This document shows, one piece after another, positions 56,332-64,000 of a stretch of 64,000 nt of DNA. The translations under genes and the position numbers were made by a program. Source of the stretch: Eublepharis macularius (Eukaryota > Chordata > Lepidosauria > Squamata > Eublepharidae); NCBI RefSeq assembly GCF_028583425.1, contig NC_072806.1, forward strand, positions 36,998,001 to 37,062,000, written 5' to 3'. The notes under the pieces were generated by a model. That model searched no databases, had not been told where the DNA came from, and saw nothing but the letters and a program-made list of their open reading frames with translations. The stretch's first letter is position 1, and each line of letters opens with the position of its first letter.

Positions 56332-56880
56332 CAAGGCCAGTGCGTCCATTGAGGCGGATCCGGCAGCCGCCTCGAACGCTGAGGCGCCGGAGGGGGCACT
56401 GGGGCGGGGGCACGCGCCGTGGAGCTGGTGGTGGCACTGCTGATCGCTGAGCAGGAAGGCTGGGAAGTCACGCATGTGCCGCCCTGGCCACCTGCCACGC
56501 CTGGCCTGTAGCTGTTGCAAGTGTGTGCTGGTGGTGGCAGCGTGGGGCAATCTGAGTGGGCAGCCTCCCAACCCTCCTGCTTAGTTGCCCCATGCTGCCC
56601 CCGCCACCACCAGCACACAGCTGCAGGCCAGGTGTGGCAGACGGCTGGGATGGCGCAGGGCAACTGAGCGGAAGGGCTGGGAGGCCACCTGCCCACTTTC
56701 CCAGCTGCCTGTCGTGCCAATGGGGCCAGCTCGCAGCAGCATGCTGCGTGATAATGTCACATGCAGCGATGTCATTCTATCATCCAGGTGTGCGTGTGCA
56801 CACATGCACACACATGGGGGCAGCAACAACCCTGAAGCTGCCCCCAGCCTCAGGCGCCAGAAAGCCTGGCACCGGCCCTG
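56332..56880 (+). mobile_element. hAT-like MITE, family 3 copy 2, GC-rich
   Basis: Starts CAAGGCCAGTGCG, ends GGCACCGGCCCTG. Perfect 8-bp duplication ACTAGGCA at 56324-56331 and 56881-56888. The GC-rich interior makes long spurious frames; its right-hand GGCGCCAGAAAGCCTGGCACC corresponds to the left end of 12814. Confidence 0.93.
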
Positions 56881-56888
56881 ACTAGGCA

Positions 56889-58120
56889 GCTCTTGGACTG
56901 CCCCAACAAGACGACCCCCATCTTCTAACTTTCGTAACCGAATGTGTCTGAGAACAGGAGTTAGATTGAAGCGCGCATTAATTCTGTGCATGCTCAGTGT
57001 TTGCAAGACTTCATCCCACTCTAGTGAAAGGCAGGTGCCTGGCAATCCTCTCGCCTCTCTCCCCTGCTTTAGTAAATAACACATTCATGTAGGGCGTGTA
57101 CTGCTGTGATTGGAGGTGGCAGGAACCATTCCGATCCCCCCCCCCCCACCCTTTTTTAAGCCAAGCTGAGACAGGGCTTCTTCCTGAGCAAACCCGTATG
57201 CTATGCTAAGCAACAGGGAGAAGTGAGATTCCGAGATTGTGTTGCACCCAGTAATTTATACAGAATCTTTAAACAGGAAGGTCTGGCAGATCATCAAAGA
57301 AAGCAGCAAATGCTCTGCATGATAAGGGGCAGCGCGTCTCACAGGATTCATTCTCTCCCTCCTGCCTCTCCTCCCTCATTTTTCTCTTTCTCTTGCTTTG
57401 ATGCCTATTCGGAAGGAATCCAACTTGCATTCCTGTTTCGAAATAACTGTAATTATCTCTAATTGCCATGATTATTTCAGATTTTTTTTTTTACTATATG
57501 CAGAGAGGGAAAACGGTGCTGCAACGTGCTGGAGACTGCCGCTCAAACGCTCAGATTGTTTCACATTTATGGGAAATTCAGATTATATCTAAGCCGCTTG
57601 CTCGCCTGTGTACTGCCAATTAAATGTGCACCTTGTTCCCCCTGCCCTCCCCCTTTCGGAGGGGAGCAAAATGGGTATCTCTAGCATGCAAAGGGGTGAT
57701 GCTCTGCTAGGCCTTTCTGGGGGGGTGCGAGACAGTTGCTAAGATAATATTTGACCACTGGCCTCTTCCAGTTTGTCTGTCAGGGCCTGGGGATGGGGGT
57801 GGGGACACTCGGGCGGGATTACTAGCTCTGTCCTTAATAGAAATACTGGCATCTGAAAGCAAAAAATAAAATATTCCTGCTCTGATATGGACTCTTCTGA
57901 CTCTGATATGGACTCTGATATGGCTCTTCTGAGTCACACCAGATGAGATGCCACCTCGCGACTGAGCACATGGCTGCTGCCGCTGCCCCTTCCTCATTCA
58001 AAGGCAGGCGGAAAGCAGGCGGGGGGTGCTGCTGTGCCACCATAGTGGCTGGCTTGCGCAGTGAGTGGGAAGCAATAGCTGCTAGAAGTATCCCCATCCT
58101 CCATGGCCTGCATGTTAAGG
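56889..58120. other. Intergenic, no gene seen
   Basis: No recognised repeat or coding ORF; a C11 run at about 57138-57148. Confidence 0.5.
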
Positions 58121-58325
58121 CAGGGATGCCACCCTCCTGGTGAGGCCTGGAGATCTCTTGGAATTACAACTGATCTCCAGATAACAGAGATCTGTTCCCC
58201 CGGAGAAAATGGTTGCAAGGGAAGGCAGACTCTGTGGTGGACTCTATACTCCAGTGAGGTCCCGCTCCACCCCAGACCTTGCACTTCCCATGCTGGACTT
58301 TCCCAACCCAGAGTTGGCAGCCATA
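58121..58325 (+). mobile_element. hAT-like MITE, family 2, degraded
   Basis: GGGATGCCACCCTCCTGG start, GGAATTACAACTGATCTCCAG block, AGAGTTGGCAGCCATA end. No target duplication is detectable. Confidence 0.7.
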
Positions 58326-58348
58326 GGTCGGGGGGGGGGCATTGGGCC

Positions 58349-58705
58349 TAGGGTTCCCAGGTGCCCGCCAGTGAGTGGCAGGCAAACTCCCAGGGATTTG
58401 CCCCCTCGTCTGCCAATCGGCCAAGCTCCCAGAGGTTGCCTGCCACCAGCAGGCGATGTCACTTCTAGAAGTGATGTCTTTGCACCGTCCACAGGAATCT
58501 TCCTGCGCTTTGGCGCCAAATGGGCCGAATTGGCCCTGTGTGCAGGAGCGCTCGCAGGGTTGGTGTGGTGACGTCACTTCCGAAAGTGACGTCATCACAC
58601 TGGCTCCAGGTGCATGTGCACCTCAGAGGAGTGTGCAGGGCACAAGGTAAGTGCCACAGGGACTCCACCCTCCCGACAGGGGGTGAGGGGTACCTGGCAA
58701 CCTTA
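58349..58705 (+). mobile_element. hAT-like element with family 2 ends
   Basis: TAGGGTTCCCAGG start, CTGGCAACCTTA end. Flanks ATTGGGCC/ACTGGGCC match at 7 of 8. Interior carries near-palindromic GTGACGTCACTTCCGAAAGT and GATGTCACTTCTAGAAGTGA blocks. Confidence 0.85.
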
Positions 58706-59116
58706 ACTGGGCCCTCCCAAGGGTCTCGGTCTTAGGCAGTTCCCTGATAACGTTGCTAACTAGTAGCCAATATTTTCCTGGTCAGGCCAGTATAAACCTG
58801 AAGCTTTTTCCAGATTTGGAATGCAGGTGGGGGCTCTGTTCACATGACTGAATGTTCTTTCATGCACAAATGCAAAAAATCCCCACACATAGAAAATGAG
58901 GACATCAGAAAGAAGGCTAAGGTTCTTCCCGACATCTAGTTTTCTGCATGCCAGGATTTTTTTAAAAATTGCATGAAGATGCCTTCGGTCATATGACTTT
59001 CCATCTGTAGTCTGAAATGGTAGAACTCATATATAGGCTTACTAGCTTATAGAATACTGGGGATGCACCTTCTCCCCTACATTTTGCCCGCCCCACTCGC
59101 CCTGCTTACTGGGCCA

Positions 59117-59351
59117 TAGGGCTGCCAGTCTCCAGGTAGTGGCTGGAGAACTCCTGGAATTACAACTGGTCTCCAGGCCACAGAGATCAGTTCACCTGGA
59201 GAAAATGGCTATTTTGGGGGGTGGGCTTTATGGAATTATGCCATGCCAAGGTCCTTTCCCTCCCCAAACCCCAATTTCTCCACGTTTCTCCAGTTTTCAC
59301 GCCCCCCCCCAAGATCTCCAGGAATTTCCCAATTTGAAGCTGGCAACCCTA
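59117..59351 (+). mobile_element. hAT-like MITE, family 2, well preserved
   Basis: TAGGGCTGCCAG start, GCTGGCAACCCTA end. Perfect 8-bp duplication CTGGGCCA at 59109-59116 and 59352-59359. Confidence 0.93.
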
Positions 59352-59359
59352 CTGGGCCA

Positions 59360-60255
59360 GCAGGGGAAAAGGAGGGGGGCGGCAGGCTGGAAACTCCAGA
59401 GCACCTGGCAAAATGGAGCACGTTTGCCAGAAGCCCCAATAACATCACTTCTGGTTGGAAACTGGAAGCTATGGAGTCTCAGTGGGGCCAACTCAGCCCC
59501 AAACATAGCAAATAGGCTATGTTTGGGGACCAATTTGGCCCCCAAAAGAATCCATAGCTTCTGATTTTGAACTGAAAGTGTCCTCTCCAGAGGCCTCTGG
59601 AGCAATCAAACAGCCTGTATTGGATAAGCTCCGCATCCCCTGGTTTTAAAGGCGAGGCAGTCTAGCAACCCTATACATTAAGCTGCCTGATGCTCAGTCA
59701 GACCATTGGTTCATCAATCCTATTTTGATGAGTGGCAGCTTTGCACAGTCTGATGCAAAGAAAGATCACCAGCCTGGGGCCTTCTACATAAAAAGCACTT
59801 GCTCCACCCCTATGCCTCTCCAGTGTATTATTGAGAACTATATTAGAGTTGGGAGTGTCAGTAAACTTGAGCTTCTACCAGGCCCAAACTCAACCCTCAA
59901 AATTCTGTCCCTTTCCCCCTCCAGATTCCATCTTGTCCCTGAGCTGCCAGATTCCTCCACACAAATCTGCCAGGTTCTGCCCTCTCTTCACACCTGGATA
60001 GTCCAGGGTAGCAGCATTTTTTCAATGGAAAAATCCTATCTGGAGCATATTGTTTTAGAGTCTGTGTAGTGTAGTGTCTGAGCATATGAGCTAGAATTGC
60101 CACTGTTTTCACTGGCTGTGCTTCTGTGATTTTAACAGCACAGCAGCCAGAGGCATAGATATTGAACAGCCAACACTTTGGCATAGGGGCCAAAAAATTC
60201 AACCACTGCATTCCCCTGTCTCAAGCTGCTATATGGCACGAACAGGGCTGGTTTC
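59360..60255. other. Intergenic with a long hairpin
   Basis: About 59465-59552 is an imperfect palindrome (GAAGCTATGGA...GGCTATGTTTGGGG...TCCATAGCTTC). The segment ends near 59671 in TAGCAACCCTA, so a third, degraded family 2-ended element may span it. About 59680-59820 is a decayed tRNA-like repeat. No gene. Confidence 0.45.
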
Positions 60256-61500
60256 AATCAATCAATCAATCAATCCTTCCTTCCTTCCTTTATTGGCATA
60301 AGAATACATAAAGTGAAGCATGATGTACAGACTGCATTAGGGTTACAATTAAATAAATGTACCATCAGAATAGTTCTTTATGTCTTATTAGAGCGCAGCT
60401 TAAAAGCGCGTTGCAGAAATATAGCCAACTTCTCAGTTATATCCGGAGAGCAGTCATTCAGAATGAAAAATAGTAAAGAGTCCAGTAGCACCTTTAAGAA
60501 TAACCAACTTTATTATAGCATAAGCTTTCAAAAACCACAGCTCTCTTCGTCAGATGCATCGTCAGCTTTCGAGAACCACAGTTCTCTTCGTCAGATGCAT
60601 CGTCTGTGGTTCTCAAAAACTGACAATGCATCTGACGAAGAGAGCTGCGGTTCTTAAAAGCTTATGCTATAATAACATTGGTTAGTTTTAAAGGTGCTAC
60701 TGGACTCTTTACTATTTTGCTACTACAGACTAGCACAGCTAACTCCTCTGGATTCAGAATGAAGTAGATCTTAGTGGGGTTGGAAAGTCACAGGGCTAGT
60801 TTAAAAGGTGCCAAGCCAACTCCGAGAACCAGAAAAATCCCTGATTCAAATGTTGCCCCAGCTTGGAACTCATTAGATTCACTTAAACATGAAATCAGCT
60901 CTCATGCTTTCCCCGCAAGAATGACAGAAGGACCATTAGGTAATAAGGGTTTTTTTCCTCTATAGATGAAATTTTCAATTCCTTCCTTTCTTTTTTCAGA
61001 ACTCCTATGATCAAATGATCTTAAGCAATGACTAATAGAGTAATAAATTAATTTCTAAAGGAAAATATGCTAGGCAAAAATTTAGCAACCGACAAGGTTA
61101 TATTCAGTTCACTATCTAGCATCAGATAGGGAAGAATCTCCCCCTAAAAATTATTAAATGGAGCACACGTTAAAAGAAATAAAGTCCAATGATTCCTAAA
61201 AATAGTAAAAAGAGGACATTCCAATATTTTATGGGACGAAGTGTATATTTTACCCTGACTACAAGAACAAAGGCAATCTGAATATGGAATATGATAAAAT
61301 CTACCATCCAGTATTTCAGAGGGGTTTGCATTCAGGGGTTTGCATTCAGTTGCAAACCCCTCTGAAATATTTGCATGAGATATTGCATGAGCGGAGCAAT
61401 TTCTTATCAAGCACCTGCAGAACATGCAAGAGCGTTTAACCACTTTCACAAACCGAGTACGTATTGTTTTGTGTGTTTGTGTGGCTATTTGCAATGGATT
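60256..61500 (-). pseudogene. LINE ORF2 C-terminus and 3' end (L2-like), reversed
   Basis: The minus-strand frame 61494-61144 ends in a Cys/His cluster (C-L-C-S-C, H-K-I-L-E-C-P), the C-terminal knuckle of many non-LTR ORF2 proteins. The 3' region runs to 60256, where it ends with GCCAATAAAGG followed by AAGG and GATT repeats, a usual LINE tail. A family A element (60468-60751) has inserted in the 3' region. The frame has no upstream RT in this window. Confidence 0.65.
60468..60751. mobile_element. Hammerhead-bearing retroelement, family A, inverted multimer
   Basis: A perfect 12-bp duplication, ATTCAGAATGAA, flanks it at 60456-60467 and 60752-60763. Minus strand: two tandem cores, CTGACGA 60547-60553 with GAAA 60526-60529, and CTGACGA 60588-60594 with perfect hairpin GAGAAC/GTTCTC and GAAA 60567-60570. 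Plus strand: CTGACGA 60632-60638 with a GAGAGC/GTTCTT hairpin and a TAAA in place of GAAA. Cores are separated by the palindrome GATGCATC. The plus arm ends CAGACTAGCACAGCTAACTC. Confidence 0.85.
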
Positions 61501-62402
61501 AGAGCAAGACAGGTGGTGGCATACATGGGCAACAGCAAAGGCAGAAGGACAAATTTAACCCTGGCTCAATCTGATTGGTATGAGAACAATGTTCCTAAAA
61601 TCAAATTACTCCTAGGTCTTCGATTTCAATTCCGCCTGTCTGGGTTGGAATTTTTATTTGGTATGCTCACCCACACAGTGCTTCAGTCTTATACTTTGTT
61701 CTCAAAGAGATCCAGGGAGCATATATGGTTCTCCTCTCTATCCTCAAAATAACCTGGTCCAACACTCTAAGTGTCATGTCTGCATCCCATTCATCCATGG
61801 CATTCATATGTTCTGTTTCCTGTATTGCTTTGATCATACTGTGTATCTATATGCTCTCTTATTATGCTCATGTACTGGGACCATTATATTCATGCCATCT
61901 TGAGCTTGCCTAAAAAGGGAAGTACTAATGTTGAGACTGTTATCTCTGAAGTCTGCTTCCTGACCTTGTGCTAAAGTGTAACTCTTCGCAATAGACAGAG
62001 GGAGTTTAATTCCTTGTAATCTTCTGGCTTTCTTTGGCCAGACAAAGCTATTGTGTTTCTCATGAGAATTGGGATTTTCACGCCTTTTTGCTAACTGCCC
62101 CAGGGGAGGAAGGGGGAATCCTAATCCTTATATCAAAGTGCCTTAGCTTGTATTCTCATTTCTGCCATTTCCTATTCATCTTTGAAGGACCTGTGAACTT
62201 AATGGATCTCTATAATAAAACCTTCGCAACCAAGACCGTGGAGTACTTGCTGTGAGGGGTTTGGGGATCTATCTGTCATGGACTGCCATTCCTAGAACTG
62301 ACACTAAGGACTATACTACCCTAGCCCTGAGTTCACAGCATACAGTGAAAGCACGTACACCTGAAAACATGTACCGCTCACTCTGAAAACCTGAATCAAG
62401 TT
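61501..62402. other. Intergenic, no gene seen
   Basis: No recognised feature. Confidence 0.5.
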
Positions 62403-62540
62403 CAAGTGACAAGAGATGAAGTTTTAGACCTGTTCAGGGAACTAAAATCCAATAAGTCTCCAGGTCCTGATGGCATAAACCCAAGAGATTTTAAGGAACT
62501 CAAATGTGAGATTGTTGATCTACTAATCCATATATGTAAC
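62403..62540 (+). pseudogene. CR1-type LINE RT fragment
   Basis: Forty-six codons in one frame, ending at TAG 62541, contain the N-terminal RT motif K-S-P-G-P-D-G-I-N-P-R with flanking L-F-R-E-L-K-S-N and F-K-E-L. This is the typical CR1 ORF2 pattern. It is a short, isolated piece that ends abruptly at CTAGGGATGTGCA. Confidence 0.8.
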
Positions 62541-62544
62541 TAGG

Positions 62545-63546
62545 GATGTGCACTGAGAAAATTTCCATTTAAGTTTCGTATCTGGGGCTCCCAGATGACA
62601 TCCGTTGCATTATTGGTTTGTTCTGGGTGGACTGGTGCTGGCTCAGATCTAATCCATTTGTTTTTTTCCATTTTCATGAGTTCTGGCCCATTGCATGCGC
62701 ACAAGGTAGGTGTTAAGACAAATGTTGAGGAGATGTGGACACGCATTCTTTTCAAGGGGGGGTTGGGGAAACAAGGTTTTATTTATGCTTAACCAAGCAA
62801 AAGCCACAAATTCGTTACCAAACAGTTTCCCCCCAGTCTAAAAACCCATTGATCCAATGAGTTTCTCCTCAAGCACAAAACAGGCACACCTAACAGTGGA
62901 CCCCAAAAAAGGCAAATGTCAGTGGGCGCAAACAATAGAGGGAAACTGACTGGCAAAGTAGTGGTGGCAGGCTGGCTGGCGCCCGAGCCAGAGAATGGTC
63001 CATTGCCAACCACAGTGCAGTGAAATTTAAAAGAAAACATTCTTGCTTTATGATAGTGCCAATAAATTGCCTTTGCGTCCTACTGTTGCCTGCTGATGCC
63101 ATGTTTCCCTGCACTTTGTAGTTGCTTTCCCTTCCTGCGATGAGGGGCGAATCCTTTCAGCGCTCAGGAGGACCTCCTGCAGGTCGATCTGACCGAGCTC
63201 TGTCCGGCTTCTCAGCTCTCAGCTCCAGAATTGAAAAACCTAGAAAGAGCGTTGAATATATAACTCTTCCCGGGCTTCAAAGTTAAGAGTGAAGACCTTC
63301 ATCTCAGCACCCGATTTCTTGTCACAGTGGAGAGACCTGCTGGAACGGTGGCTGGCACTTCACGCAGTGCCCTCTGCGCAGCAGCTGCTCTTTGAATATT
63401 ACTGAGCTTTTGTCCAGAGTAGGCCATGCAAACCACATTACCACGATCCTTTGCTTTTGGCCCTCGATTTATGTTCTTGACTTGACAGGGCCATAATATT
63501 GTTTCATGCCATACCCAAAAGGTGACAGAGCACTGGCAGAGAAATG
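62545..63546. other. Intergenic, no gene seen
   Basis: No recognised feature. Confidence 0.5.
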
Positions 63547-63572
63547 CGGGGGGCGGGGGGCGGGGGGGGGGG
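63547..63572 (+). repeat. G-rich tract (quadruplex-capable)
   Basis: Runs of 7, 6 and 11 guanines separated by single cytosines, followed by a short (TGC)n. Confidence 0.85.
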
Positions 63573-63639
63573 TTGCTGCTGCTGCTGTGCCTTCAACATT
63601 TCACTCACCATAGCCTCCTACGCCAGGACTGTTAGCCAT

Positions 63640-63782
63640 CTTGGGTAACCTGGTTTTAACTTGATAATGGGTCTGTTTTTACTTCTATGTATTGTATTTT
63701 AAATTGTTTTATTGTTACTATTTTGTTGTAACCAGCCCCAAGGGGTGGGGGGGGAGGTAAAAATCAAATAAATTATATTAAA
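63640..63782 (+). repeat. LINE 3'-end-like fragment
   Basis: GTATTGTATTTTAAATTGTTTTATTGTTA, GTTGTAACCAGCCCC and AAATCAAATAAATTATATTAAATT have the layout of an L2-type LINE 3' end. The downstream 220 bp to the window end hold nothing recognisable. Confidence 0.5.
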
Positions 63783-64000
63783 TTACTTCTTCTTCCTAAA
63801 ACAGTCCAGCAGGGTGTGCGGGGGTGGGGGTGGTTTGATTTAGTTAATGGGACGGGATGAACCTCTTTCTTTTTGCTATTTTTTAATGAATAAAGATGGG
63901 AGACTGGACAGGCTTTTGGACTAAAGCCATTAACCAGAGTTGAAGGATGAAGGATAGGGTGGGAGATCCTCCTATACCACCCTCCACCCCCCACCCCCAC

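Overview
This window is nuclear DNA of a squamate reptile (lizard or snake). Two copies of the tRNA-headed Sauria SINE, 5S rRNA-derived SINEs, CR1/L2-like LINE fragments and a lizard-type L1 point to this. No prokaryotic gene or operon is present. Almost all of the window is non-coding and built from layered transposable elements. The only host gene I can support is DYNLL2 (dynein light chain LC8-type 2) on the + strand. It has a CpG-island promoter and 5' UTR exon near 33.0-33.34 kb, a first coding exon at 40426-40557 and a second at 46474-46611. All 89 codons are intact and all six residues that separate DYNLL2 from DYNLL1 are of the DYNLL2 type.

Region 1-7.2 kb holds a CR1-like fragment, a long GAAA microsatellite, a SINE, and then a full-length L1 (1042-7100; 5' UTR, ORF1, broken ORF2, 3' UTR, poly-A). 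The L1 sits inside a small inverted-repeat DNA transposon (850-1041 plus 7117-7156). The two L1 ORFs overlap by ATGA. The endonuclease is intact, but ORF2 has lost the RT motif A region and carries a second small deletion just before FADD.

Region 7.2-33 kb is gene-free and filled with non-autonomous hAT-like elements, many with perfect 8-bp target duplications, and several nested inside one another or inside SINEs. It also holds an internally deleted Ty3/gypsy gag-RT remnant (28.8-29.7 kb), two more inverted-repeat elements of the same type as the one at 850, and a 154-bp insert with a 7SL/Alu-like head (19963-20116). Region 33-47 kb is DYNLL2, with introns full of SINEs, 5S-SINEs and hAT-like elements. 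Region 47-64 kb returns to intergenic repeat mosaic, with L1, L2-like and CR1 fragments and further hAT-like elements.

The most unusual signal is a set of short elements (nine loci, three sequence families) that carry hammerhead-ribozyme-like cores: CTGANGA, a hairpin, then GAAA. They are often arranged head-to-head as inverted dimers, and the better-preserved ones are flanked by 9-15 bp target duplications. They look like Penelope-like retroelement ends. The second unusual signal is a group of three inverted-repeat elements whose flanks fit a 5-bp CTNAG target.
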